In this document: in pieces, positions 26,101-34,901 of the stretch | Layout of the letters: every line of letters starts with the position of its first letter | Position numbering within the stretch: position 1 is the stretch's first letter | NCBI RefSeq assembly: GCF_000690905.1 | Contig: NZ_JMCL01000007.1 | Location: forward strand, 1 to 64,000 | From: Pseudomonas sp. Ant30-3 | GTDB lineage: Bacteria; Pseudomonadota; Gammaproteobacteria; Pseudomonadales; Pseudomonadaceae | Reading direction: 5' to 3' | Length of the DNA: 64,000 bases | Translations under genes and position numbers: made by a program | Notes under the pieces: model-generated | Told to the model about the DNA's origin: nothing | Databases searched by the model: none | The model's input: only the letters and a program-made list of their open reading frames with translations

Positions 26101-26312
26101 GAGGCGCCTCCAGAAGGGCTTTTTCTACAAAATCAAAACGATAGCATGGGCGATTGGCGCAGTTTATCAGCCCGAACAGGTTATTATCGGGTCGTCGAGC
26201 CCCGCTTTGACAATTTAAAACAGATATTCGGAATTCTATGAGCGATAAAAGCAGTGAGCCTCGGAGAAAACCAGCGTTGGTGCTGTCGGAGGGTGTTTAT
26301 CGGAGGTTATCT

Positions 26313-26669
26313 ATGAAGTGGGCGGCCTGGGCCTTGCCGGTAGCGTTATTGATAAGTGGCTGCGCGAGCGTCACCGAGATCAACGAGACACTGCCGACCA
26401 TGAGCGTGATTTCTGGCAAGAAACCTCATGAGTACGCGCAATGCCTGAGCGAAAAACTGGCCAGCAGCCGCGGCGCTCTGCAGGTTGAGTCGCACAAGGA
26501 TGGAGTGCGTGTCATCGTGCCGCAGAAATTTTCGTCGGACCCTGCTGCGGTGTTCGATATCGAAGAGCGTTCCGGTGGCAGTGGCATCAAGCTGCACGAG
26601 CGCATCTCCAATGTGCCGTTTCGGCCCAAGGATGTACCCAACGCAGCGACTGAGTGCATCTCCGGCTGA
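26313..26669 (+). CDS. Small lipoprotein, paralogue of the one at 16985
   Basis: A 118-residue lipoprotein; the ATG at 26313 is chosen because GGAGGTTATCT precedes it and MKWAAWALPVALLISGCAS forms a lipobox signal. An upstream ATG would bury the signal peptide. The mature part KPHEYAQCLSEKLASSRG parallels PKEYAACVLPIWQSHVSK at 16985-17320, and both end with a conserved cysteine. Function unknown; probably an envelope protein. Confidence 0.8.
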   Translation: MKWAAWALPVALLISGCASVTEINETLPTMSVISGKKPHEYAQCLSEKLASSRGALQVESHKDGVRVIVPQKFSSDPAAVFDIEERSGGSGIKLHERISNVPFRPKDVPNAATECISG

Positions 26670-26691
26670 TAAACTGCTCGTGATAAAAATA

Positions 26692-26728
26692 AATGCCGTC
26701 TAAGCCATGCTTTGACGGCATTGTCATT
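26692..26728 (+). terminator. Probable terminator after the lipoprotein gene
   Basis: AATGCCGTC-N13-GACGGCATT stem; the following T tract is interrupted (TTGTCATTTC). Confidence 0.55.
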
Positions 26729-26741
26729 TCTGGAGTAGGGC

Positions 26742-26972
26742 ATGAAGCGGGAACAGGTACGAGAGCAGCATGCGCAAGGACACGTTTGCGCAACTCATGT
26801 GATCCAGAATCCGGCAACGCCGGAGGAATGGATCGTATTTTTCAAGAAGAGCGCAGGTCGCAGTTTTTTTCTGGTCGATGACAACGATGAGGTCGAATCC
26901 TTCGGCCGTCTCGACGATTTGATCGAGACGGTGCGCGGCCTCGGAATCAAATTCGCCGAAATTCACATGTAG
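26742..26972 (+). CDS. Small conserved protein of unknown function
   Basis: A 76-residue soluble protein (MKREQVREQHAQGHVCATHV, then EEWIVFFKKSAGRSFFLVDD and SFGRLDDLIETVRGLGIKFA). It predicts two strands followed by a helix, again a short alpha/beta fold. TGGAGTAGGGC precedes the start. No family is recognised. Confidence 0.65.
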   Translation: MKREQVREQHAQGHVCATHVIQNPATPEEWIVFFKKSAGRSFFLVDDNDEVESFGRLDDLIETVRGLGIKFAEIHM

Positions 26973-26983
26973 GGCAGGGCGCC

Positions 26984-27265
26984 CTACTTGCAGACCACCA
27001 CGACGCTGCGGTTCTTGTAGTTGCCGACATCGACACCGAGGGTCTTATCGCTTTCCTTCGAGGATGGCGTTCCATCGGTGCCGACGATGCGATAGCCAGT
27101 GCCGGCGCACGATGCATCGGCTTTCTCATAGCAGGCGGCCCAGGAATTGGCTTCGCCGGAGCAGTCGATGGTCAGGCCGGTCTGGCCGTTGTCGAGGTAA
27201 GTTTTTTCAGAAGTTGCGCAGCCGCTCAGGGCCAGTATTGCGAACAGTGGCAAAAATTTAGTCAT
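26984..27265 (-). CDS. Small lipoprotein with cysteine pairs
   Basis: A 93-residue protein with signal and lipobox MTKFLPLFAILALSGC. The mature part has cysteines in TIDCSGEANSWAACYEKADASC and a C-terminal VVVVCK, likely paired as disulfides in the periplasm. A similar plan is seen in other small Pseudomonas lipoproteins of unknown role. It is convergent with the 26742 gene. Confidence 0.75.
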   Translation of the reverse strand: MTKFLPLFAILALSGCATSEKTYLDNGQTGLTIDCSGEANSWAACYEKADASCAGTGYRIVGTDGTPSSKESDKTLGVDVGNYKNRSVVVVCK

Positions 27266-27358
27266 GTCGTGGTCATCGTCAATGTTGATGGGCTAAGCCT
27301 GTGACAGCGCTGGTGTCAAAAGGTTATAGCGAAAGGCCACTTCGTTTCAGGATTTCGT

Positions 27359-27385
27359 AAAAAAGCCCTGCGCTTGGCAGGGCTT
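27359..27385 (-). terminator. Terminator of the 27408 gene
   Basis: AAGCCCTG-CCAAGCG-CAGGGCTT followed by T on the minus strand. Confidence 0.9.
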
Positions 27386-27407
27386 GGTCGTGCAGGGGCG
27401 TGCGGAA

Positions 27408-27596
27408 TCAGGTCTTGTCCTTGCCGCGCCGTTTGGGGGCCGGGTGCTCAAGCTCCAGTACGGAGGCTACCTCAATAGCCATTGCTTCGGTCGGGAACGG
27501 CCCGGCGATATTCTCGCCGCCAACGCCATCCACCCACCACTGCCCATCTTTTGCCTGATTGATCAGGAACCCGTTGACGCTTTTTGCTTCCGACAT
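27408..27596 (-). CDS. Small conserved protein of unknown function
   Basis: A 62-residue protein, start at MSEAKSVNGFLINQAKDGQW behind GAGGCAGATA; the longer frame adds eight codons. It has a beta-rich N-terminus (WWVDGVGGENIAGPFP), a helix (TEAMAIEVASVLELE) and a basic tail (KRRGKDKT). The layout resembles the protein at 16322-16522. Followed by a clear terminator, it is a single-gene unit. Confidence 0.68.
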   Translation of the reverse strand: MSEAKSVNGFLINQAKDGQWWVDGVGGENIAGPFPTEAMAIEVASVLELEHPAPKRRGKDKT

Positions 27597-27744
27597 TATC
27601 TGCCTCGTTGGCTGGTTCAATTGCGCAATGATAGCGCCAAATGCACGTAACCGGTGCTGATGCGCGTATGGTGGTCCGGATGCGATGTCTTGAAACCGCC
27701 CGTGCAGGTTGGAATCTCTGCTATCTATAAAGGGCGGCGAAGTG

Positions 27745-27768
27745 ATGCGGAACTATATGCGGAACTAT
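27745..27768. repeat. Tandem duplication of a 12-mer upstream of galU
   Basis: ATGCGGAACTAT occurs twice head-to-tail without a spacer, about 120 bp upstream of galU. Confidence 0.8.
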
Positions 27769-27884
27769 CAGCCTGAATATTTCTCTATGATGGCATCGGT
27801 TAGCCAGCGCGGGGCATTGTAAGGTGCACGCCGCCTGATTAGACTGCGCCGAAACTCGTACACACAGCCCTTTCAAGGACTCAT

Positions 27885-28724
27885 ATGATCAAGAAATGCT
27901 TGTTCCCAGCAGCCGGTTACGGTACTCGCTTCCTGCCAGCGACTAAAGCCATGCCCAAAGAAATGCTGCCGGTGGTAAACAAGCCACTGATCCAGTATGG
28001 GGTTGAAGAAGCACTGGACGCCGGCCTGACCGAGATTTCCATCGTCACCGGTCGTGGCAAGCGTGCCCTGGAAGACCATTTCGACATCAGCTACGAGCTT
28101 GAAAACCAGATCAAAGGCACCGACAAGGAAAAGTACCTGGTCGGCATCCGCAAGCTGCTGGATGAGTGCTCGTTCTCCTACACCCGTCAAACCGAAATGA
28201 AAGGCCTGGGCCACGCAATCCTGACCGGTCGCCCGCTGATCGGCGACGAACCGTTCGCGGTCGTGCTGGCGGACGACTTGTGCGTCAACCTGGAAGGCGA
28301 CGGCGTGCTGACCCAGATGGTCAAGCTGTACGAACAGTACCGCTGCACCATCGTCGCGATTCAGGAAGTGGATCCGCAGGAAACCAACAAGTACGGCGTG
28401 ATCGCCGGCGAGCTGATTGCCGATGATCTGTACCGCGTGCGCAACATGGTTGAAAAGCCGGCCCCGGAAGATGCCCCGTCGAACCTGGCGATCATCGGTC
28501 GCTACATCCTCACCCCGGACATTTTTGACCTGATCAAACAAACCGAGCCAGGCAAAGGCGGCGAGATCCAGATCACCGACGCCCTGATGAAGCAGGCTAA
28601 AAACGGTTGCGTGATTGCCTACAAATTCAAAGGCAAGCGCTTTGACTGCGGTGGCGCTGAAGGCTACATCGAAGCAACCAACTTCTGCTTCGAGAACTTC
28701 TACAAGACTGGCAAGGCTTACTGA
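27885..28724 (+). CDS. galU: UTP-glucose-1-phosphate uridylyltransferase
   Basis: A 279-residue nucleotidyltransferase that makes UDP-glucose for LPS, exopolysaccharide and trehalose synthesis. The N-terminal AAGYGTRFLPATKAMPKEML is the UTP-binding signature, followed by VEEALDAGLTEISIVTGRGK and ADDLCVN (metal/sugar site). Normal length. A strong terminator follows. In Pseudomonas galU usually lies next to gor; here an MFS gene separates them. Confidence 0.97.
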   Translation: MIKKCLFPAAGYGTRFLPATKAMPKEMLPVVNKPLIQYGVEEALDAGLTEISIVTGRGKRALEDHFDISYELENQIKGTDKEKYLVGIRKLLDECSFSYTRQTEMKGLGHAILTGRPLIGDEPFAVVLADDLCVNLEGDGVLTQMVKLYEQYRCTIVAIQEVDPQETNKYGVIAGELIADDLYRVRNMVEKPAPEDAPSNLAIIGRYILTPDIFDLIKQTEPGKGGEIQITDALMKQAKNGCVIAYKFKGKRFDCGGAEGYIEATNFCFENFYKTGKAY

Positions 28725-28755
28725 TAGCGTTTGATCTGTTAGCGGCACTTAAAAT

Positions 28756-28782
28756 GCCCCGACTTGTTCGGGGCTTTTTTTG
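28756..28782 (+). terminator. galU terminator
   Basis: GCCCCGA-CTTGT-TCGGGGC followed by seven T. Confidence 0.93.
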
Positions 28783-28952
28783 GGCTTATGAAAAGTAAAA
28801 TATTTCCAAGCGGAAATACTTATTGTGTTGCCTGGCTGCGAAGGGGGAGTCATTAATGGCGTCGTTTAGACCTTGGGCAAGGATGTGCTCGGGCTAATTT
28901 GTGATGCGCTCTGAGAGATTCCAGTTTCCTGATGTGACAGGGAGTCAAGTTA

Positions 28953-30482
28953 ATGGCAGTGAACCGTAAGGCGTCACCCTTCGAAACAGCTATAAAACGT
29001 TGGTCAGGCCTATGCGTACTGATGCTGCCTGTATTGCTGGTAACCGTTGACAACACAGTCCTCGCATTTGCATTACCAAAGATTGCCGAGGCCCTGCGTC
29101 CGAGCGCTAGCCAGCAGTTATGGATGATCGACGCGTACTCGTTAGTCTTGGCAGGATTGCTTGTGTCGATGGGTAGTCTGGGCGATCGAATCGGCCATCG
29201 TAAGGTGTTGATGGCCGGGTCCTTGGGTTTTGCCATTGTGTCGGTGATAACTGCGTATTCCGATACTTCCACGCAACTGATTGCCGGGCGAGCTTGTATG
29301 GGCGTTTTCGGTGCAATGCTCATGCCCTCAACGTTGGCGTTGATACGTTCGGTATTCGAGGATCGAGAAGAACGCAGGCTAGCAGTTGCCGTCTGGGCGA
29401 CGACGTTGACGGTCGGCTCGGCACTTGGGCCTTTAGTGGGCGGGGTGTTGTTGGAGTTCTTCAGTTGGGGATCAATTTTTCTGTTGGCGGTGCCTGTGTT
29501 GGTGCCACTGCTGATACTGGGGCCATTACTGTTGCCTGAATCCGAGCGAGATGCTTCAGGACCGCTCGATCCGGTAAGCATCCTGCAATCGATGGTGGCC
29601 TTAGGTGCCATTGTTTATGGCATCAAACACAGCGCCAGTAATGGTATCGACTGGATGACTCTGACTACATTTGCAGTAGGTGCGGTGGCAGGCAGGATGT
29701 TCGTGCGCCGACAGTTACGACTGCCAGTACCGCTTATGGACCTGAGTCTGTTCAAAAGTGGCACCTTTAGCGGCTCTGTCGCGATCAATTTGATGAGCCT
29801 CGCGTTTCTCGTGGGCTTCGTATTTTTTGCCACCCAGTACCTGCAAATCGTTCTTCATATGTCGCCCTTGAGTGCTAGCCTCGCGTTGGTCCCAGGTCAG
29901 ATCATGGCCGTTATTGTGGGGATGGCGGTCGTGCCCGTTGCGCAGCGATTACGAGTGCACGTGTTGGTACCGATTTTGATGGCGTTCGCTGGAGCGGCAT
30001 TTTTGCTGGTGGCCAGCATGGGCAGTAGTCTGATCGTTCTAGTGGCTGCTTTTGCGTTGCTGAACATTGGCGTAGGCGCGATCGCGACAGTGTCAAATGA
30101 TGTGATTCTGTCAGCCGCACCGCCTACAAAGGCGGGCGCCGCCTCGGCCATTAGTGAAACGGCCTATGAAGTGGGAGTCGTGTTGGGGACGACTGTGCTC
30201 GGCGGTCTCGTCACTGCCTACTATCGTGGAGCACTGCAACTCCCGGGGTACCTCAGCGAGCTACAGATGATGCTGGCAACTGAGACGCTGTCTGGCGCCT
30301 ATCATGTGGCGGCGGATTTGTCGGGCGATCAAGCACGCGAATTGATCGCGCAGGCAGGAAAGGCATTCGAAGGTGGAATCGGTTTGGTCTCATGGGTGGC
30401 TTTCGGTCTGGCACTCATGGCGATCTTGATCGCTTGGCGCACTCTGCGGGCACCAGAAACGCAATTTGTAGAAAGGCATTGA
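28953..30482 (+). CDS. MFS drug/proton antiporter, DHA2 (QacA/SmvA-like) type
   Basis: A 509-residue transporter with about 14 transmembrane helices. Motif [18 protein letters not shown] in helix 1 (motif D1), [16 protein letters not shown] (motif A) and [18 protein letters not shown] (motif C) are typical of QacA/SmvA pumps that export quaternary ammonium and other cationic compounds. Substrate not known. Codons end in T or A more often than in galU and gor (for example CGT, TTG, AGT runs), consistent with recent acquisition. No regulator gene is adjacent. Confidence 0.88.
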   Translation: MAVNRKASPFETAIKRWSGLCVLMLPVLLVTVDNTVLAFALPKIAEALRPSASQQLWMIDAYSLVLAGLLVSMGSLGDRIGHRKVLMAGSLGFAIVSVITAYSDTSTQLIAGRACMGVFGAMLMPSTLALIRSVFEDREERRLAVAVWATTLTVGSALGPLVGGVLLEFFSWGSIFLLAVPVLVPLLILGPLLLPESERDASGPLDPVSILQSMVALGAIVYGIKHSASNGIDWMTLTTFAVGAVAGRMFVRRQLRLPVPLMDLSLFKSGTFSGSVAINLMSLAFLVGFVFFATQYLQIVLHMSPLSASLALVPGQIMAVIVGMAVVPVAQRLRVHVLVPILMAFAGAAFLLVASMGSSLIVLVAAFALLNIGVGAIATVSNDVILSAAPPTKAGAASAISETAYEVGVVLGTTVLGGLVTAYYRGALQLPGYLSELQMMLATETLSGAYHVAADLSGDQARELIAQAGKAFEGGIGLVSWVAFGLALMAILIAWRTLRAPETQFVERH

Positions 30483-30586
30483 TCGAAAACGAAAATCGAA
30501 ATGTGCAGCAGCGATCAGCATTTCAGCGCAATGCTTGCTCAACGGCCGCCCGCGGGTATGCTGGTAACCTGCCGAGGAGATTGAAG

Positions 30587-31945
30587 ATGGCCTACGATTT
30601 TGACCTTTATGTGATTGGTGCCGGTTCCGGTGGTGTGCGAGCTGCGCGGTTTGCGGCGGGGTTCGGCGCGAAAGTGGCCGTGGCCGAGAGCCGTTATCTG
30701 GGCGGTACCTGTGTGAACGTCGGCTGCGTGCCGAAAAAATTGCTGGTCTACGGCGCGCACTTCGCCGAAGACTTCGAGCAGTCTGCCGGCTTCGGCTGGA
30801 CGTTGGGTGAGGCGCAATTTGATTGGGCGACGCTGATTGCCAACAAGGATCGCGAGATCAATCGTCTTAACGGTATCTACCGCAATCTGCTGGTCAACAG
30901 CGGCGTCACGCTGCACGAAGGCCACGCCAAGATCGTTGATCCGCATACGGTCGAGATCAATGGCGAGCGCCACAGCGCCAAGCACATTCTGGTCGCCGTC
31001 GGCGGCTGGCCGCAGATTCCGGAGTTTCCCGGGCACGAACACGCGATCAGTTCCAATCAGGCGTTCTTTCTCAAAGAGCTGCCCAAGCGTGTACTGGTCG
31101 TTGGTGGTGGTTACATCGCTGTTGAGTTCGCCGGGATTTTCCACGGCCTTGGCGCCGAGACGACCTTGCTCTATCGCGGCGACCTGTTCCTGCGTGGCTT
31201 CGACGGGGCCGTGCGCAAGCATTTGCACGAAGAACTCACCAAGCGTGGCATGGACCTGCAATTCAATGCCGACATCGAACGCATTGAAAAACTCGCTGAT
31301 GGCAGCCTGAAGGCGACGCTGAAGGACGGTCGTGCGCTGGAAGCTGATTGCGTGTTCTACGCCACCGGTCGGCGCCCGATGCTGGATAACCTCGGGCTGG
31401 AAAATACTGGCGTCAAGCTCGACAAGAAAGGCTTCATCGAAGTTGACGAGCAGTATCAGACCGCCGAGCCGTCGATCCTGGCCCTGGGTGATGTGATTGG
31501 GCGTGTACAGCTCACGCCTGTTGCGCTGGCTGAAGGCATGGCCGTGGCGCGTCGCTTGTTCAAGCCTGAGCAATATCGACCGGTCGATTACAAGATGATC
31601 GCGACTGCAGTGTTCAGTCTGCCGAACATCGGCACCGTCGGTCTGACCGAGGAGGAGGCGCGTGAAGCCGGCCATGACGTTGTGGTCTTCGAAAGCCGCT
31701 TCCGCCCAATGAAACTGACCCTGACCGATTGCCAGGAGCGCACGCTGATGAAGCTCGTGGTCGACGGCAAGAGCGACAAGGTTCTGGGCTGTCACATGGT
31801 CGGGCCGGATGCCGGCGAAATCGTTCAGGGTCTGGCCATCTCTCTCAAAGCGGGGGCGACCAAGCGCGACTTCGACGACACCATCGGCGTGCACCCGACG
31901 GCGGCCGAAGAGTTCGTGACGATGCGTACGCCCGTCGCCGGTTAA
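30587..31945 (+). CDS. gor: Glutathione-disulfide reductase
   Basis: A 452-residue FAD/NADPH enzyme that regenerates reduced glutathione. FAD motif [18 protein letters not shown], the redox pair in [13 protein letters not shown], a second dinucleotide fold [15 protein letters not shown] and the C-terminal HPTAAEEF catalytic His are present. I start at [15 protein letters not shown] behind GAGGAGATTGAAG; the frame is open upstream. Its stop overlaps the convergent kfrA-like gene by four bases. Confidence 0.96.
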   Translation: MAYDFDLYVIGAGSGGVRAARFAAGFGAKVAVAESRYLGGTCVNVGCVPKKLLVYGAHFAEDFEQSAGFGWTLGEAQFDWATLIANKDREINRLNGIYRNLLVNSGVTLHEGHAKIVDPHTVEINGERHSAKHILVAVGGWPQIPEFPGHEHAISSNQAFFLKELPKRVLVVGGGYIAVEFAGIFHGLGAETTLLYRGDLFLRGFDGAVRKHLHEELTKRGMDLQFNADIERIEKLADGSLKATLKDGRALEADCVFYATGRRPMLDNLGLENTGVKLDKKGFIEVDEQYQTAEPSILALGDVIGRVQLTPVALAEGMAVARRLFKPEQYRPVDYKMIATAVFSLPNIGTVGLTEEEAREAGHDVVVFESRFRPMKLTLTDCQERTLMKLVVDGKSDKVLGCHMVGPDAGEIVQGLAISLKAGATKRDFDDTIGVHPTAAEEFVTMRTPVAG

Positions 31946-32952
31946 TCGTCCTTGTCGGCGTCTGCCGCTGTCGCAACGACAGCGGCCAGGCGCGCGCTTT
32001 CATCGAGGCTCGCCTGAGTCTTGAGTAGCGTGACCTCCAGCGTCTTATTGATCTGCGACTGTTCCTCGACGTTCTGCTTCAGCGACTGGCTTTCCAGCAT
32101 CGCGGCGCGCAAGCGTTCCTGAAGGAGGGTGCGTTCGCTGTCGATGCGGTTGACCTGTTCCAGCAATTGATCCTGCCGGGTGTGCGTTTGCTTGAGTTGC
32201 TCCTGCAGCAGGCTCAGTTCGCGCAACGTGCCGCGATTCTCGGTCAGCAAGCGCTCGTTGTCGCGGTGCAGCTGGGTGATCTCGTCCTGCTTGATCAGCG
32301 CGCTTTGCTGGGCCTGACGCAACTCCATCTGAATCTGCTGCACCTGACCTTCGTGGCGGCGTTGCTCCTGTTCGCGCTGTTCTTTGACCGCGTTGCGATA
32401 GTGGTCCAGTGCATCACGCGCGTGCAGGTGTTTTTCTTCCAGCGAGCGGATTTGCTCTTCTTTGTCCTGTAAGCGTAATTCGAAATCGGCCAGCGCCTGG
32501 TTCAACCCGGCGTTGCGCGTCTGCTCGCTTTGCAGCAATGAGAGGGTGTTTTGCAGCGTGTCCGATTCCTGAGTCAGCGCCAGGGTTTGCACCTCGTATT
32601 GCTGCTGCAACTCGTCATTTGCTTCCTGTGCATCTGTCAGCTCGCTGGCCAGCTGTTGGCGTTGCTGCTCGAACTGTGCGCGCGCCTGATCAATAGGTTC
32701 CTGGGCTTGCTCTTTGAGGCGCCGTGCAAGGCGCGCAACAAGCGCAGCCAGCTCGTCGTCGATGGGTTCGGAGGAGGGCGCGTCGGGTTCTACGCCGTCG
32801 TCTAGCTCCTTCAAGTAACGATGAATAGTGGTTTTTGAACCGGTGTTACCCATCTCGATTCTTACAGCGTCGATGCTGGGGTGTTCGCCCCGAGCCAGAA
32901 TCGCCAACCGTGCTGTTTGAACCACTGCTTTGTTAATGCCGCCGCGAGCCAT
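31942..32952 (-). CDS. KfrA-like DNA-binding protein with long coiled coil
   Basis: A 336-residue protein. Residues 1-50 ([20 protein letters not shown], then [22 protein letters not shown]) form the KfrA N-terminal helix-turn-helix (PF11740 type), and residues 70-320 are nearly all heptad-rich coiled coil of Glu, Gln, Leu and Arg. Plasmid KfrA proteins self-associate and repress their own gene. A perfect palindrome GTGGTACGTACCAC lies 24 bp upstream of the start. It diverges from a tyrosine recombinase gene, so it may control that gene. It is chromosomal here. Confidence 0.85.
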   Translation of the reverse strand: MARGGINKAVVQTARLAILARGEHPSIDAVRIEMGNTGSKTTIHRYLKELDDGVEPDAPSSEPIDDELAALVARLARRLKEQAQEPIDQARAQFEQQRQQLASELTDAQEANDELQQQYEVQTLALTQESDTLQNTLSLLQSEQTRNAGLNQALADFELRLQDKEEQIRSLEEKHLHARDALDHYRNAVKEQREQEQRRHEGQVQQIQMELRQAQQSALIKQDEITQLHRDNERLLTENRGTLRELSLLQEQLKQTHTRQDQLLEQVNRIDSERTLLQERLRAAMLESQSLKQNVEEQSQINKTLEVTLLKTQASLDESARLAAVVATAADADKDD

Positions 32953-32975
32953 GTGCTCTCCTACGATTTCGTACT

Positions 32976-32989
32976 GTGGTACGTACCAC
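32976..32989. promoter_or_regulatory. Perfect palindrome in the kfrA-like/recombinase spacer
   Basis: GTGGTACGTACCAC is a perfect 14-bp palindrome. A related half-site (TGTACCATGA) follows at 33001. Its location just upstream of the DNA-binding protein gene suggests an autoregulatory operator. Confidence 0.6.
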
Positions 32990-33133
32990 CTATGACGTAA
33001 TGTACCATGACTACGTTAAAGAGAAGAACTGTAAGTTTCTAATACGGGATATACTGGTATTACCCAAGGTGAGGCCGTTAATCGCCTGCAAATGCCACGA
33101 TCGATGTACACGGGAATCCAAAAGGCTAATTTC

Positions 33134-34072
33134 ATGAGCGATCTGGATCGATACCTGGAAGCTGCCACACGCGATAACACGCGGCGCAGTTACCGCGCGG
33201 CCGTTGAACATTTCGAGGTGACCTGGGGCGGTTTCCTCCCGGCCACGGCGGACAGCGTTGCGCGTTACCTGGTCGCCTATGCCGGTGAGTTGTCGATCAA
33301 TACCTTGAAGTTGCGCTTGTCGGCGCTGGGCCAATGGCACAACAGCCAGGGCTTCGCCGACCCTACCAAGGCGCCCGTGGTGCGCAAGGTCTTCAAAGGC
33401 ATCAGGGCGCTGCATCCGGCGCAGGAAAAGCAGGCCGAGCCATTGCAGCTTCAGCATCTGGAGCAAGTGGTAGCCGCGTTGGAACTGGAAGCCGAGGTTG
33501 CAAGGTCAGAACACGACCAGCCTTCACTCCTGCGCGCCCGGCGTGACACGGCCCTGATCCTGTTGGGCTTTTGGCGCGGTTTCCGCAGCGACGAGTTATG
33601 CCGCGTGCACATCGAGCAGGTGCGCGCAGTCGATGGCTCAGGCATCACGCTGTACCTTCCGCGCAGCAAAAGTGATCGCGAAAACCTCGGCAAGACTTAC
33701 CAGACCCCGGCGCTGCAACGGTTATGTCCGGTGCAGGCGTATAGCGCGTGGATTACCGATGCAGCGTTGGTCCGCGGCCCGGTGTTTCGCGGTATCGATC
33801 GCTGGGGCAATTTGAGCGAGGAGGGGCTGCACGCCAACAGCGTCATCCCGCTATTACGAAACGCACTTCAGCGTGCCGGTATCGCCGCCGAGCATTACAC
33901 CAGCCACTCCTTGCGACGGGGATTCGCCAGTTGGGCGCATCAAAGCGGCTGGGACCTTAAATCCTTGATGAGCTACGTCGGCTGGAAAGACATGAAGTCG
34001 GCGATGCGCTACATCGAAGCGAGTCCGTTCCTTGGCATGGCGCGGCTTGAGGAAAAGGTCATGCCAGGCTAG
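33134..34072 (+). CDS. Tyrosine site-specific recombinase (phage-integrase family)
   Basis: A 312-residue integrase from MSDLDRYLEAATRDNTRRSY; the frame can extend 14 codons upstream and the ribosome site is weak for both. The SAM-like core-binding domain covers about 1-95. The catalytic residues are all present: Arg151 (GFRSDEL), Lys179 (SKSD), His258 and Arg261 (HSLRR), Trp284 and Tyr293 (MRYIE). It is thus probably active. No attachment repeats, excisionase or phage genes are seen near it. It diverges from the KfrA-like gene. Target and role unknown. Confidence 0.88.
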   Translation: MSDLDRYLEAATRDNTRRSYRAAVEHFEVTWGGFLPATADSVARYLVAYAGELSINTLKLRLSALGQWHNSQGFADPTKAPVVRKVFKGIRALHPAQEKQAEPLQLQHLEQVVAALELEAEVARSEHDQPSLLRARRDTALILLGFWRGFRSDELCRVHIEQVRAVDGSGITLYLPRSKSDRENLGKTYQTPALQRLCPVQAYSAWITDAALVRGPVFRGIDRWGNLSEEGLHANSVIPLLRNALQRAGIAAEHYTSHSLRRGFASWAHQSGWDLKSLMSYVGWKDMKSAMRYIEASPFLGMARLEEKVMPG

Positions 34073-34210
34073 AGACGCTTTTCTTCTATTAATAGCCTCG
34101 GCTAATAGCGAATACCCATCAACAGCATCAAGTTTGCCAATGAGCCATCCGTCCATCGAGTCGGTAGAGTTCACTCCATCAAGTTCTTAACCCCTGACGG
34201 AGAGTCACTG

Positions 34211-34774
34211 ATGCCTATCATCAACAGCCAAGTTAAACCGTTCAAAGCAGACGCCTTCAAAAATGGCGACTTCGTGAAAGTGTCGGACGCTGACCTGAAA
34301 GGCAAATGGTCTGTCGTATTCTTCTACCCAGCCGACTTCACTTTCGTTTGCCCGACTGAACTGGAAGACCTGGCTGACAACTACGCCGAGTTCGAAAAAC
34401 TGGGCGTCGAAATTTACAGCGTTTCTACCGACACCCACTTTGCCCACGCTGCCTGGCACAACACTTCGCCAGCCATCGGCAAAATCCAGTACACCATGAT
34501 CGGCGACCCGACCCACGTCATCTCTCGCAACTTCGACGTACTGATCGAAGAAGCTGGTCTGGCTGACCGTGGCACCTTCGTGATCAACCCTGAAGGTCAG
34601 GTCAAAATCGTTGAATTGAACGATGGCGGCGTTGGCCGTGACGCTTCCGAGCTGCTGCGCAAAATCAAGGCTGCTCAGTACGTTGCTGCTCACCCAGGCC
34701 AGGTTTGCCCAGCCAAGTGGAAAGAAGGCGAGGCCACTCTGGCTCCGTCCCTGGACCTGGTCGGCAAGATCTAA
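34211..34774 (+). CDS. ahpC: Alkyl hydroperoxide reductase, peroxidase subunit
   Basis: A 187-residue typical 2-Cys peroxiredoxin that reduces H2O2 and organic peroxides. The peroxidatic Cys47 is in [13 protein letters not shown] and the resolving Cys166 in [10 protein letters not shown]; the GDP..VI motif ([11 protein letters not shown]) is also typical. Codons are highly biased, fitting strong expression. ATAG half-sites at 34092 and 34105 are only weakly OxyR-like. A terminator-like hairpin separates it from ahpF. Confidence 0.97.
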   Translation: MPIINSQVKPFKADAFKNGDFVKVSDADLKGKWSVVFFYPADFTFVCPTELEDLADNYAEFEKLGVEIYSVSTDTHFAHAAWHNTSPAIGKIQYTMIGDPTHVISRNFDVLIEEAGLADRGTFVINPEGQVKIVELNDGGVGRDASELLRKIKAAQYVAAHPGQVCPAKWKEGEATLAPSLDLVGKI

Positions 34775-34836
34775 GTCTGTGACGCGCACCATCAGGGCGG
34801 AACTCCGCACCTACTAAGTAAGCTGCACCGCCCTCA

Positions 34837-34873
34837 AAAAACGCCCGGGCGAGATTCGCTCGGGCGTTTTTTT
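34837..34873 (+). terminator. Terminator/attenuator between ahpC and ahpF
   Basis: A long stem (ACGCCCG...CGGGCGT with further paired bases inside and outside) followed by seven T, 28 bp before the ahpF start. Partial read-through would give much more AhpC than AhpF. Confidence 0.88.
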
Positions 34874-34901
34874 ATGTCTATGTCAAAAGGAAATCGCCCG
34901 T

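Noticed and set aside
30539..31894. Long open frame on the minus strand (451 codons)
   Set aside because: It is antisense to gor, whose motifs are unmistakable. The frame is open because of high-GC codon structure.
33134..34072. Possible prophage or integrative element marked by the tyrosine recombinase
   Set aside because: No phage genes, attachment repeats or tRNA target adjoin it; neighbours gor and ahpC are core genes.
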